This document shows, piece by piece, positions 17,647 through 27,038 of a DNA stretch of 64,000 nt; position 1 is the first letter of the stretch; every line of letters begins with the position of its first letter. A program made the position numbers and the translations under genes. Under the pieces are notes generated by a model. That model ran no database searches. It worked only from the letters and a program-made list of their open reading frames with translations, and was not told the origin of the DNA. The stretch spans positions 1 to 64,000 of the forward strand of contig JABCZF010000024.1 in NCBI GenBank assembly GCA_013289825.1, written 5' to 3'. Source of the stretch: Acidobacteriota bacterium (GTDB lineage Bacteria > Acidobacteriota > Terriglobia > Acidiferrales > UBA7541).

Positions 17647-19557
17647 ATGCGCAATTGGTGTGCGGCAATAGCGGTGAGCGCCCTTCTGGCTTTGCCGGTG
17701 TGCGCCCAGCAGGCCCGGCAGAATGGCGACGACACGAGCGCGGCGGCAGCAATGGCGGAAAAGAGCCCCGCCAAAACGAATTTGGTGGACATCACGCCTG
17801 CTTCGCGAAATCTTTTCGCGCTTCCCGACTCTCCGCGCCCGAAGCCGTTTCCGGCCGGTGCCAAATCGAGCAGTGACACGCCGCCGGGAAAAATTGTTCC
17901 CAAATTCGAAATCGCGGGCATGTTCGATTACGTGAATTTTCATCCGGGCGGCGGCTTCGACTCGTTTAGCAACTACGGAGGATCGGGCTCCTTCACCTGG
18001 AACCCCTCGCGATGGATCGGGCTCACCGAAGAACTCGGCGGGTTGAGCTTCGACCGGAATGTCAACGGCACCTCGACGCACGGCGGGATTACGACATTTT
18101 TGCTCGGTCCGCGTTTGAATCTGCGCAAATTCGATTACTTCATACCCTACGCGGAATTCCTCCTGGGCGGAGCCCATGTGGGTCCTCCGATGACGGGCGC
18201 CGGCAGCCAGAGCGCCTTTGCCCTTGCGGCTGGCGGCGGCGTAGATATCGCGCTGACAGAGAACCTCGTTTGGCGCTTCGCGGAGCTCGACTACCTGATG
18301 ACCAATTTCTCGGGGCCTTCCGTCGGCGGAAACGCCCGCCAGGATAATCTGCGGCTTGGAACCGGAATCGTTCTGCGCTTTGGCTTGCCGCACGAAGCAC
18401 CACCTCCGGCGCCCGTGAATCACCCGCCGGTAGCCGCGTGTTCGGCGAGTCCCACTTCCGTGTTTGCCGCTTCGGGAGACACCGTCGCGATCCACGTCAA
18501 CGCCAGCGATCCGGACAACGACCCGCTCACCTTCAGCTACACGGCGACCGGCGGAGTAGTGGATGGCTCCGGCCCTGACGCGCGCTGGAACTCCGCGGGC
18601 GCCACCCCGGGGAACTATACCGTGACTGCCCAAGTCAGCGATGGCAAGGGCGGGACGGCGTCGTGCGCAACGGACATCAAGGTCGAGGAGCGGCCCAATC
18701 GTCCGCCCACGGCAACTTTGTCGGTTGAGCGCAGCCCGATTCTCCCTGGGGAGCATAGCGGAATTACCTGCACCGGCAGCGATCCGGACAACGATCCGCT
18801 GACTTATAGTTATTCGGCTTCGGGTGGCCAGGTTAGCGGCACCGGCTCGAACGCGTCGTTCGATGCCACCGGTTTGCAGCCTGGAGCGTACACCGTGAAG
18901 TGCACGGTGAATGACGGACGCGGCGGCACGGCCGAGGCCTCAGGCAACATCGAAGTCAAGGAACCTCCGCAGGTGCATCAGCTGGAACTCAAGCTGGCCC
19001 TGCACAGCATCTACTTCCCGACGGCGCTGCCCACGGTCGCCAAGCCGACAGGAGGGCTGATGGCCAGCCAAGCGGTCACTCTCGACACGCTGGCAGCCGA
19101 CTTCAAGCAATATTTGACCTACAAACCGGACGCTCACCTGATCCTGGGCGGCCACGCCGATATTCGCGGAGGCAAGGAGTACAACCAGCTTCTTTCCGAG
19201 CGCCGCGTGGAAAAAACCAAAAGCTATTTGATCGAAAAGGGCGTTCGTGCCGATCACATCGATACCAAGGCGTACGGTGTCGAGCAAAACATGACCGACG
19301 AGGAGGTCAAGAAGCTGCTCGAAGACGATCCGGACCTGACTCCGGCGGAAAAGCAGAAGTTCCTGAAGAACCTTCTGACCGTTCGGCTGGCCAATAACCG
19401 GCGCGTGGACGTCACCCTCAGCACCACGGGCGAACAGTCCGTGCGGCGCTTCCCGTTCAACGCCAAGGATGCTTTGACCCTGCTCAGCAGGCAAGGTGGC
19501 GAGAAGGGGACAGCAGCGAAGGCACCCGCCGCCAAGAAGCCGGCGCCCAAGCCGTAA
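17647..19557 (+). CDS. OmpA-family outer-membrane protein with two PKD-like repeats
   Basis: A 636-aa protein. ATG 17647 (GGGAG ~8 nt upstream) starts a signal peptide ending ALLALPVCAQQ; the track's 17488 start is too long. Residues ~90-250 form an eight-strand OmpA/Opr-type barrel (FEIAGMFDYVNFHPGG ... VLRFGLP). Two PKD/Ig-like modules follow, each with the calcium-site-like DPDNDPLTFSY/DPDNDPLTYSY block. The C-terminal OmpA peptidoglycan-binding domain shows LILGGHADIRGGKEYNQLLSERR and NNRRVDVTLS. It tethers the outer membrane to peptidoglycan. The tail is Ala/Lys/Pro-rich, as in many acidobacterial homologues. Confidence 0.9.
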   Translation: MRNWCAAIAVSALLALPVCAQQARQNGDDTSAAAAMAEKSPAKTNLVDITPASRNLFALPDSPRPKPFPAGAKSSSDTPPGKIVPKFEIAGMFDYVNFHPGGGFDSFSNYGGSGSFTWNPSRWIGLTEELGGLSFDRNVNGTSTHGGITTFLLGPRLNLRKFDYFIPYAEFLLGGAHVGPPMTGAGSQSAFALAAGGGVDIALTENLVWRFAELDYLMTNFSGPSVGGNARQDNLRLGTGIVLRFGLPHEAPPPAPVNHPPVAACSASPTSVFAASGDTVAIHVNASDPDNDPLTFSYTATGGVVDGSGPDARWNSAGATPGNYTVTAQVSDGKGGTASCATDIKVEERPNRPPTATLSVERSPILPGEHSGITCTGSDPDNDPLTYSYSASGGQVSGTGSNASFDATGLQPGAYTVKCTVNDGRGGTAEASGNIEVKEPPQVHQLELKLALHSIYFPTALPTVAKPTGGLMASQAVTLDTLAADFKQYLTYKPDAHLILGGHADIRGGKEYNQLLSERRVEKTKSYLIEKGVRADHIDTKAYGVEQNMTDEEVKKLLEDDPDLTPAEKQKFLKNLLTVRLANNRRVDVTLSTTGEQSVRRFPFNAKDALTLLSRQGGEKGTAAKAPAAKKPAPKP

Positions 19558-19805
19558 TTGGGCGAGCCGACCATCACCTGGGTGGAGTGGCGCGCTGCTC
19601 TGCGAAATACGGCGAAGAAGTGATGGCCGCTTCCTGCAGGGCGCTCCTCAGCGCCTGGAAACCATTGCCGCGCTTGCGGTTCGTTGCGCGAATCGGTGCG
19701 CCGGCCGAGTACGGAATGGAAATCGCAGCATCCCGCGCGTCCCCTTTGCCGGTGGGGGACGCCAAACATTCACAAGATAGTCCGACGCCAGGAAGAATCG
19801 CGTGC

Positions 19806-20741
19806 TCAGGAAGCGGGGACGAGATAGTGCTCGAAGAAGAGCTGTGTTTCGAGAGCTAGCTGGCGGCGGGCGGCGGGTTCGTGAAACATGTGATCGGAAT
19901 CGAGACGGAGAAACTGAACGGTGGCGCCGGCTTCCTTCAGTTTGTCGTACAGTGCCTGAGCCTCGGCGATGGGGACCATTTCGTCGCGTGTGCCGTGGAT
20001 GATGAGGAAGGGAGCGTTGGATTTCGAGACGTGGTCGACGGGCGAGGCGTCGCGCCAGATTTCGGGGTGAGCCGAGTACTCGGCGCCAAAAAAGCTCGAA
20101 AGGAATTTATCTTCATCGCTGTCCTTGGCAGCGAATTCGGTCGGGCCGCTGCTGTCCACCACGGCCTGGACTTTGCTGGAATATTTGGCGAGCGCGGAAT
20201 CGGAATTGTCACGCGTATCGAGCATACCAAGGAGCGCGGCGAGTTGTGCTCCGGCGGAGTGGCCGTAGGCGCCGATGTGCTGGGGCGCGATGTTGTACTT
20301 GGCGGCGTTGGCGCGGAGCCAGCGGACGGATCGCTGCACGTCATCGAGCTGCGCAGGCCAGCGATTCACGTTGTCGTGAAAAAGGCGGTAGTCCACCGCG
20401 ACCACGACAAAACCGGAACGCGCTAGGAATTGGGCGAGCGGGCGCATGGTGGATTTGTCGAAGCTGGTCCAGCCGCCGCCGTGAATGAGCATGACGGCCG
20501 GGCGGGGATGATCGCGGTTGCCGGATGGCTCGAAAATGTCGAGGAGCAGCGTTTCGCCATTGGCGGCGGCGTAGGCGATGTTTTCGTGGACGGTGCCGGC
20601 CGTGGATTGCGGCTGCGTGGCAGATGCGGTTGGAGAGGTAAGCGCCGGAGCGGTTTGCGGGGTGCCGAGCGGAAGGCCCAAGGCCGCGAGTGCGGGTAAG
20701 GCAAGAACGGGGAAGGCTAGAGCGAAGATAAGCTTTCGCAT
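19806..20741 (-). CDS. Secreted alpha/beta-hydrolase (BD-FAE/esterase type)
   Basis: A 311-aa protein. ATG 20741 opens a clear signal peptide (MRKLIFALAFPVLALPALAA); the ORF-track start at 20882 has no such logic. Esterase features: oxyanion HGGGWTSF, nucleophile GYGHSAGAQL, acid in HGTRDEMVP and His in LDSDHMFHEPA. The family cleaves carboxyl esters of plant polysaccharides or small esters; the export signal fits an extracellular or periplasmic role. It is divergent from the SpoIIE phosphatase gene. Confidence 0.88.
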   Translation of the reverse strand: MRKLIFALAFPVLALPALAALGLPLGTPQTAPALTSPTASATQPQSTAGTVHENIAYAAANGETLLLDIFEPSGNRDHPRPAVMLIHGGGWTSFDKSTMRPLAQFLARSGFVVVAVDYRLFHDNVNRWPAQLDDVQRSVRWLRANAAKYNIAPQHIGAYGHSAGAQLAALLGMLDTRDNSDSALAKYSSKVQAVVDSSGPTEFAAKDSDEDKFLSSFFGAEYSAHPEIWRDASPVDHVSKSNAPFLIIHGTRDEMVPIAEAQALYDKLKEAGATVQFLRLDSDHMFHEPAARRQLALETQLFFEHYLVPAS

Positions 20742-20747
20742 AAACAA

Positions 20748-20778
20748 ATTATAGCTCGGAGGGCGAGGAAAAATGCAA
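20748..20778 (-). promoter_or_regulatory. Promoter of the secreted hydrolase, probably giving a leaderless mRNA
   Basis: On the minus strand TTGCAT, a 19-bp spacer and a perfect TATAAT precede the start codon. Only six bases separate TATAAT from ATG, so transcription would begin at or next to the A of the start codon. No ribosome-binding site fits in between. The remaining ~290 bp up to the SpoIIE gene (21071) show nothing else I recognise. Confidence 0.5.
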
Positions 20779-21070
20779 GGGCGAGAATTCTGCGCGGCCT
20801 TGGCCGGAAAGAGAATTGCGCCAGAATTCAGTGCACCTGCCCTGCGCGCCAGTAGAAAAGATCGCAGCGCCCGCTGAATCATTTCTTACCGGGCGCATCG
20901 CCTGTCATCCATCTCTAGCCACTTATTACGAGAGTTCCGCTACACCACAACGCCGCGGTTGGCTTCCCTTGCCATGCGCATCGGTCACTACGAACCTGCT
21001 CTTTTCAACCCACAGCACTCCTGCTAGGCTTACCCCCAACGCGGCGGCCCTTTTTTCCGCCTTGCACGCT

Positions 21071-22750
21071 ATGAGTGAATCGCCGACTTGCCAGAAAGCG
21101 AACGAACTTTTCCCCGAACTGCTCGATGGGCTGCGGCTACTCGAGGGCCGGTTCCCCGCGAATGAGATTGCCGCTCGTGTAGTGCGCGCCGCGATGGGCC
21201 AGCCCGGTGTTGTCGGCGCGAGGCTTTGGCGCGCTGACCGCGGCGAAGCGGAAGTCTGGGCCGAAGCGGGAACTCTGCCCGCGTCGACTCCCGCGGGTAT
21301 AAAACCGGGATTGCCCAGCGACAGCAGCAAAGATCCCGCGATTTGGGCGGGCGCGCTGGGGAGCGACGATTTTCGCGTTCGCGTTCTGGAGGTTCGCGGC
21401 GCTGGGCCGCTCGAGGATCGCGTCCGTAGCCAGATGGATTTGCTCGCGCGTTTTTCCGCCGTGGTGCTGGCGCTGGCGGAGCGCCGCGGCGCGATGAAAG
21501 AGCTTTCCAGCATCATCGAAGCCACCAAGAAGCTGAACTCCACGCTGGATCTCGGCGAGCTGATCCACATCATTTTGCAGATCGCCACGCGCCAGACGGG
21601 TGCGGAGCGCGGCACGGTTTTTCTCGTGGACCGCGAGCGCCATGAAATCTGGTCGCTTGTGGGGCTAGGGCTGGAACAGCAAGTCATCCGGCTGCCGGCG
21701 GACCGCGGCATCGTTGGATGGGTGGCACGCGAGGGCTCCGCGGTGCGGCTGGAAAATGCTTACGATGATCCGCGCTTCGAGCCGGATATCGACCGTAGGC
21801 TGGGATTTAAAACGAAGCAGTTGCTCTGCTTGCCCATTCGGAATGAAGCAGGGGACATCATCGGCGTCTTGCAATTGCTGAACAAGGCGGAAGGATTCAC
21901 GGACGAGGATGAAGCTTTTCTCGATGCGCTTTCAGCGCATGTGGCGCTGGCCCTGGAAAAAGCGCAGCTGCACCGCGAACGCGTCGAAAAAGAAAAAATG
22001 GAGCGCGACCTGGCGCTGGCGAGGGAGATTCAAGCCGGGTTTCTGCCGGATGCGCCGCCCGCTTTTCCGGGAATCGAAATTGCCGTGTCGCACCGCGCTT
22101 CGCAAATGGTTGGCGGCGACTATTACGATTTTCTTCCCGTGCAGGTGGACGGGGGAGAGGCGCTCCTGCTCGTTGTGGCGGATGTGGAAGGCAAGGGCGC
22201 GGCGTCGGCGTTGGTGATGGCCAACGTGCAAGCAACGCTGCATGCGCTGGCGGATCACGTCGAGCCGCTTGAAAAGTTGCCGGCTACCATCAATCACAAA
22301 CTTTTGATGGGGGCGCGCGTTTCGATGGCACTGGGGCGGGCTACAAAATATTTGAGCATGTTCCTCGCACTGGTGGAAAGCGGAGGACGGAACCTGCGTT
22401 ATGTGAACGCGGGGCACGTGCCGCCGGCGGTGATTCGAGCGGATGGACGCGTCGAGTGGCTCGACATTGGCGGGATGATTGTTGGGCTCCTGCCGGACGT
22501 GCAGTTTGAGTGCGGCGCGGTGGCGTTCGGTCCGGGCGATCTGCTGGTAGCCTGTACGGACGGAATCACCGAGGCCATGGACCCGGTTGGAACGGAATTC
22601 AGCCGCCAGCGCCTGGCAGAACTCGTCCGAGGAGTGCGCGACCGCACTCCTGAAGCAATCATCCGCGCGGTACTTCGAGAAGTCGAGACGCACTCGCGCG
22701 ACGGAATGTACGAAGATGATCGCATCCTGATGGTGATGAAAGCTCTTTGA
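21071..22750 (+). CDS. GAF-domain SpoIIE-type PP2C serine phosphatase (RsbU-like)
   Basis: A 559-aa cytoplasmic protein. A divergent N-terminal domain (residues ~15-130) is followed by a GAF domain (~150-300: GAERGTVFLVDRERHE, GIVGWVAREG, CLPIRNEAGDIIGVL), a linker coiled coil (RVEKEKMERDLALARE) and a PP2C/SpoIIE domain. Metal-binding motifs are intact: GGDYYDF, VADVEGKG, CTDGITEA and DDRILMVMK. Such phosphatases act on anti-sigma-factor antagonists in partner-switching stress pathways; the GAF domain would sense a small ligand. ATG 21071 is taken because upstream sequence overlaps the divergent promoter and is not conserved-looking. No anti-sigma gene is adjacent. Confidence 0.85.
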   Translation: MSESPTCQKANELFPELLDGLRLLEGRFPANEIAARVVRAAMGQPGVVGARLWRADRGEAEVWAEAGTLPASTPAGIKPGLPSDSSKDPAIWAGALGSDDFRVRVLEVRGAGPLEDRVRSQMDLLARFSAVVLALAERRGAMKELSSIIEATKKLNSTLDLGELIHIILQIATRQTGAERGTVFLVDRERHEIWSLVGLGLEQQVIRLPADRGIVGWVAREGSAVRLENAYDDPRFEPDIDRRLGFKTKQLLCLPIRNEAGDIIGVLQLLNKAEGFTDEDEAFLDALSAHVALALEKAQLHRERVEKEKMERDLALAREIQAGFLPDAPPAFPGIEIAVSHRASQMVGGDYYDFLPVQVDGGEALLLVVADVEGKGAASALVMANVQATLHALADHVEPLEKLPATINHKLLMGARVSMALGRATKYLSMFLALVESGGRNLRYVNAGHVPPAVIRADGRVEWLDIGGMIVGLLPDVQFECGAVAFGPGDLLVACTDGITEAMDPVGTEFSRQRLAELVRGVRDRTPEAIIRAVLREVETHSRDGMYEDDRILMVMKAL

Positions 22751-22832
22751 GTTAGCTTCCGCCGAAAAACCCGGTTCTAAGGAAAGGCTGGCGCGAGTCG
22801 GTTTTTTTCTGTTTGTCCGGCTCGGCGCCGGC

Positions 22833-23645
22833 TCAGGAGCCCGTGGACGAATAACGGCGCAGGCCGATGCGCCACGACGTGACCGCGAGCGCGAAGGTTG
22901 CGGCGGCAACAAGGGGAATGAGCGGCGCGTAGATGCGAAATTCGGTGTGGCCGAGAAGGCGCGAGGCGGGATAAAAGGTGGCGAAGCCGAACGGAATGAT
23001 CCAACTGAGCAGAAACTGGATGTAGCTGGAATAGATGGAGAGCGGATAACGGCCGAAGGCCAGGAGATTCCAGAAAGGCGGGTGGATGCCGATGCGGTCC
23101 TCGAACCAGAAGGAAAACGTAGAGAGAAAGAGGAAAACGGAGATATAGATGAGGCCTCCGCAGAGCGCGAAGAAAGCAAGGAGAAGAACATCGAGGGCGT
23201 GCCATGGATAATGAAGCCGGCGCGAAGCCCAGATGACCACTACCAGACCGACGACAACCTCCTGCAAGGACTCGATGCGGAAGGCGTCAAAGACCACCTG
23301 AAACAGAGAAGAGAGCGGGCGCAGCAAGACGCGGTCAAATTTACCCTCCATGATGTAGGTGGCGCCAAATTCGTAGAGGTTGAGAGAAAAAATGTTGAAG
23401 AGACCGAACGGGATGAGCGAGAAGCCGTAAAGAAATACGACTTCTTCCATGCGCCAGTTGGACAGAGTTGGAACTCTTTTAAAAAGGACGAAGACAAATC
23501 CAAGTGAAAAGATCGTGGCGGCCATGGAAGTCGCTGCGGAGATGAAGAAATCGCCTCGATAGCTGACGCGCACTTTCGCATATTGCGCGAAGTACGAGCC
23601 CAGCAGCGTCGCGTGGCGTTTCAGATTGAGGAGGGCGTCGCGCAT
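22833..23645 (-). CDS. ABC-2 type (DUF990-like) exporter permease, subunit B
   Basis: A 270-aa protein with six predicted helices, belonging to the ABC-2 permeases formerly DUF990. Typical segments are YAKVRVSYRGDFFISAAT, YIMEGKFDRVLLRPLSSL and FPASRLLG-like FYPASRLLGHTEF near the C-terminus. It pairs with the next permease; its start abuts that gene's stop. The trio with the NodI-like ATPase downstream of 25605 forms one exporter. Substrate unknown; cell-surface lipid or polysaccharide is common for this family. A T-run at about 22800 after a GAAAAACC/GGTTTTTC pairing may terminate the convergent phosphatase transcript. Confidence 0.85.
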   Translation of the reverse strand: MRDALLNLKRHATLLGSYFAQYAKVRVSYRGDFFISAATSMAATIFSLGFVFVLFKRVPTLSNWRMEEVVFLYGFSLIPFGLFNIFSLNLYEFGATYIMEGKFDRVLLRPLSSLFQVVFDAFRIESLQEVVVGLVVVIWASRRLHYPWHALDVLLLAFFALCGGLIYISVFLFLSTFSFWFEDRIGIHPPFWNLLAFGRYPLSIYSSYIQFLLSWIIPFGFATFYPASRLLGHTEFRIYAPLIPLVAAATFALAVTSWRIGLRRYSSTGS

Positions 23646-24497
23646 TTAGCCGCCGTGAATGGTGATTTTGCGGGTGGCGCGGATCCACCAGAGATGACCG
23701 AGGAAAAGTAACGCGGCCACCCAGAAATATTCGATGGCCAGGAGACGAAACGTTTCGGCGAGGGAAAGGCGGCCGAGATAAATTTGCAGCGGGGTGTAGG
23801 CGATGTGCTCGAACGGAAGCCACGAGGAAAGGATGTGGATCGGGCGCGGGAAGAAATTCAGAGGGATGAGCAGGCCGCTCAGCAGCTCGATGAGCCAGAA
23901 TTTGGCGCGAATCAAGGCGAGGATGGACGTCAGCGGGATCGCGCAAGTGCCGATGATGAAATTGAGCGCGCCCATGATGAAAAAACTGCCGATGGCGGCT
24001 ACCAGGAAAAGCGCGAAGTTCAGTTTCGAGGCGGGCGGCAGAACTGGAAAGAGCAGGGCGACGATGATCGCCGTTGGCGCAGTGAGAAGAATGAGGCGGA
24101 ACGCGGATTCGCCCATGGCGCGCGCCAGCCACATCCACTGGACGGAGACGGGTTTGAGCAGGTCCATGGCGATTTTTCCGTCGATCACTTCGTAGGCCAT
24201 TTCCTGATCAATGGTGTTCCAGTAGAAGGAACGGAGAATCCAGCCGACGCTGACGTAGGTGAGGATTTGCGAAAGCGAAAATCCCGCGATGGCGCCGGTG
24301 GCGTTGGCAAAGACTGCTCGCCAAATGAAAAAGTACACGGTGACGTTGATGAGATAGGTGATGATGCCAGTGTAGTAGCGCAAGCGAAACGCGAGAATGT
24401 TGACGAAGCCGATGCGGATGAATTCGGCGTAAATCTTCAGGCCGGCGAGCGGGGTAGGCTTGCGAACGGGAAGCGGAAATGTTTCGGCGGTCGCCAT
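23646..24497 (-). CDS. ABC-2 type (DUF990-like) exporter permease, subunit A
   Basis: A 283-aa membrane protein with six helices. N-terminal IYAEFIRIGFVNILAFRLRYY and EMAYEVIDGKIAMDLLKPVS are the family's signature segments (the latter aligns with MEGKFDRVLLRPLS of the neighbour). It directly follows the ATPase gene (13 bp gap) and directly precedes the second permease, so the three are co-transcribed and form a heterodimeric exporter. Confidence 0.87.
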   Translation of the reverse strand: MATAETFPLPVRKPTPLAGLKIYAEFIRIGFVNILAFRLRYYTGIITYLINVTVYFFIWRAVFANATGAIAGFSLSQILTYVSVGWILRSFYWNTIDQEMAYEVIDGKIAMDLLKPVSVQWMWLARAMGESAFRLILLTAPTAIIVALLFPVLPPASKLNFALFLVAAIGSFFIMGALNFIIGTCAIPLTSILALIRAKFWLIELLSGLLIPLNFFPRPIHILSSWLPFEHIAYTPLQIYLGRLSLAETFRLLAIEYFWVAALLFLGHLWWIRATRKITIHGG

Positions 24498-24510
24498 AGC
24501 GCTTCTTTTT

Positions 24511-25605
24511 TTACCTGTTCACCGGCAAAACGCTTTTCTCCTCGGTCTGGCACGAACTAATCTCGGCTTCGCCGGAATAGATGCGTTTAATGATTTCTTC
24601 GATGGGCTCGTCTTCGATGACGAAGTCGCGCACATCTACTGCCGCGAGAATCTGCCGGATCAGGTCGCTCGAAGAGACGCGCGCGCGGTCGAAGCGCAGA
24701 CGGCAGGTCATTTCGTCGAGGCGCTCGAGTTCGAGCGCGGCTGCGCCGCTGCTGCCATTCGGCGCGAGCGCTGGGAGATTCTGCTCAAAGGCGGCGAGGC
24801 GGGCGCTTTGATCGCCGTCGCGAAGAATGAATTTGATCTGCTTGGTGCGCAGGAACCGCTCTTTTAAGCGGGAGAGCGGGCCGTCGTAGAGCACCGTGCC
24901 GCGGTCGATAATCATGATACGGCGGCAAAGTTCCTCGATGTCGTCGAGATCGTGCGTGGTGAGAAGGACGGTCGTCTTGTAGCGCTGGTTGATGGCGCGG
25001 AGGAATTGACGAATGTGATCCTTGGCGACGACGTCGAGACCAATGGTGGGCTCGTCTAGAAAAAGGATTGGCGGATTGTGCAGCAGCGCGGCGGCAAGGT
25101 CGCAGCGCATGCGTTGGCCAAGCGAGAGTTTGCGGACGGGAACGTCGAGCAGTTCGGTTAGGCCAAGGACTTGATTGAAGAGTTCCATGCGCTCTTCGAA
25201 ATCGCGCTGCGAGACGTCGTAGATGCGGCGCAGGAGCTTGAAAGATTCTATGGCGGCGATGTCCCACCAGAGTTGCGTGCGCTGGCCGAACACTACGCCG
25301 ATCGTTTTCACGTAGGCGGCGCGCTGGCGCCAGGGGACGAAACCGTTCGAGGACATTTCGCCCGAGGTCGGCACCAGGATGCCGGTGAGCATTTTGATGG
25401 TGGTGGATTTCCCGGCACCGTTTGGGCCGATGTAGCCGACCATTTCTCCGCGGCCGATTTCAAAATTTATGTTTTCTACGGCTTTGACGGTTTGGTATTC
25501 GCGGTGAAAAAGATTCGCCAGGCCGCCGAGCAGGCCTTCGCGCCTACGGAAACTGCGGTAGTGCTTGGAGAGGGCGTGAACCGAGATGAGGGGAGCGTCC
25601 GGCAT
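24511..25605 (-). CDS. ABC exporter ATP-binding protein (NodI/CcmA-like)
   Basis: A 364-aa ATPase. Walker A GPNGAGKST, signature LSLGQRMRCDLAAALLH, Walker B ILFLDEPTIGLD and the H-loop TTHDLDD are all intact. The first ~330 bp encode SKHYRSFRRREGLLGG and a segment about the housing of the NBD; the last ~100 residues are a degenerate regulatory domain ending RIYSGEA. First gene of an exporter operon with the two DUF990-like permeases. The ATPase type with N-terminal extension is usual for this family. Confidence 0.92.
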   Translation of the reverse strand: MPDAPLISVHALSKHYRSFRRREGLLGGLANLFHREYQTVKAVENINFEIGRGEMVGYIGPNGAGKSTTIKMLTGILVPTSGEMSSNGFVPWRQRAAYVKTIGVVFGQRTQLWWDIAAIESFKLLRRIYDVSQRDFEERMELFNQVLGLTELLDVPVRKLSLGQRMRCDLAAALLHNPPILFLDEPTIGLDVVAKDHIRQFLRAINQRYKTTVLLTTHDLDDIEELCRRIMIIDRGTVLYDGPLSRLKERFLRTKQIKFILRDGDQSARLAAFEQNLPALAPNGSSGAAALELERLDEMTCRLRFDRARVSSSDLIRQILAAVDVRDFVIEDEPIEEIIKRIYSGEAEISSCQTEEKSVLPVNR

Positions 25606-25774
25606 GAATTAGTAATTTTAGCACGCGGGGGAGAAAAGACCGGCGTTGCGCCCTTTTTGTGCGCGTGATTCCGCTTAACGGCGGAGCCTAGTCGTTGTCA
25701 CGGCTGTGTTAGTCAGGCTGCAAAAATCTGACGGACAAGAATGCCCCCACCAGCGCGACTTACCGGCCGCCAGG

Positions 25775-26830
25775 TTATTGGACGGGCTTGGACTGGGCAA
25801 CGTTAGCGAAAAACTCCAGGACGCGGCGTTGGAACTCGGCGGGTTGGAAGCCGAGAGCGGCGGTGTGGAATGCGCCGGGGACCTCCCAGAGTTGTTTGGG
25901 GCCGCGCGCGGCGGCATAGATACGCTCGGTGTGGCGGCAGGGGAGTGCTTGGTCTTTTTCGTCGCAGATTAGGAGAGCGGGAAAGGCGCGCCTGGCGACG
26001 GCTTTTTCGGGAGAAACTTCGGCGACGGGGAGGCCGGTGAGTTTTTCGCCGCGATAGAGCAACATCCAGCTGAAGGGCGCGAAGAGCGTTTTGCCGAGCA
26101 GAGGGGAACGGCGTAAACCGGCGTAATCGTAGGAGGCCTCGCGGAGAGTTGCAAAGGATGATTCGGCGACGACGCCTTCGATGCGCGGTTCGATGCCGGC
26201 CGATTGCAGAGCGATGCCCGCGCCCATGGATTCGCCTAGCGCAAAGATGTGAAGCGGCGCGCCTGGGCGCGGATTTGGCGAGTGCACAGGGTTTTTCAGG
26301 TCCGCTTCGGTGGCCAGTTCCATGCTCCTCTTTCCGGACTTCAACTGCTCATCGGTGTAACGACCGACCTCGCAAAGGATGAGAGCGTCAAGGATGGCGC
26401 GGGTGTCGTTACGCTCTAGCCAGCCGTAAGTTGCGAGTTGACCTTCCGTGGCGCCGTGGGCGCGAGCGTCCATCATGACCACGCCGTAGCCGGCGCGGAG
26501 TAAGATTTCGGATGGGCCGATGACGCCGACGCGGTTGTCGGCGACTCCATGGAAGAGAAGAACCCAGGATCCATTGGGGTGCGCGGGGCGTACGATCCAG
26601 CCGCGAAGCAGGATGCCGTCGGGAGCGCGCACGGTGAAGTCCTCGCGATGGCCGCCGGAGTGAGCGAAGGAGGCGTCGGCCTCGCGGATTAGGTCGAGGG
26701 TAAGCTCGCGGCGAACGGGGTGGAGGAAGCCGGGTGCGACTAGCCAGCCTGCAACCCCGGCGAGGATTGGTGGTAAGAGGAGAAGGATCAGCAGGATACG
26801 GAGGATCCGGCGGCGTAACGTCGTTGCCAT
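25775..26830 (-). CDS. Membrane-anchored alpha/beta-hydrolase
   Basis: A 351-aa protein with one N-terminal helix (ILRILLILLLLPPILAGVAGWLV) and a serine-hydrolase domain outside. Oxyanion LLFHGVADNRVG, MMDARAHGATEG, nucleophile GESMGAGIALQ, acid ICDEKDQALP and His VPGAFHTAALG are all in place. The closest general family is the BAAT/'dienelactone hydrolase-like' alpha/beta hydrolases near the FrsA/YqkD group; substrate unknown. A TATTAA-like -10 on the minus strand lies ~14 bp before the start. Confidence 0.85.
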   Translation of the reverse strand: MATTLRRRILRILLILLLLPPILAGVAGWLVAPGFLHPVRRELTLDLIREADASFAHSGGHREDFTVRAPDGILLRGWIVRPAHPNGSWVLLFHGVADNRVGVIGPSEILLRAGYGVVMMDARAHGATEGQLATYGWLERNDTRAILDALILCEVGRYTDEQLKSGKRSMELATEADLKNPVHSPNPRPGAPLHIFALGESMGAGIALQSAGIEPRIEGVVAESSFATLREASYDYAGLRRSPLLGKTLFAPFSWMLLYRGEKLTGLPVAEVSPEKAVARRAFPALLICDEKDQALPCRHTERIYAAARGPKQLWEVPGAFHTAALGFQPAEFQRRVLEFFANVAQSKPVQ

Positions 26831-27038
26831 AGTCGTTATTTAATATACGAGAAAACGAAGGGGTTGGTTCGAGAGCAGGCGCGGAAAAGTGTCAGGAATG
26901 CTCCCCGTCTACTTTGTTACAAATCCTTTAGAATCAATGTCTACGAAAGCGTCCGCCAATAACTGCTTGCCTGGGTATTACAACACAAACGAGTGAAAAA
27001 CATAGCGGAGGGAGGGAGGCCTCCCTCTCGACACCCGT

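Noticed and set aside
21932-23191. 419-aa minus-strand ORF
   Set aside because: Spans the phosphatase and part of the permease in the wrong frame; low-complexity Ser/Arg composition.
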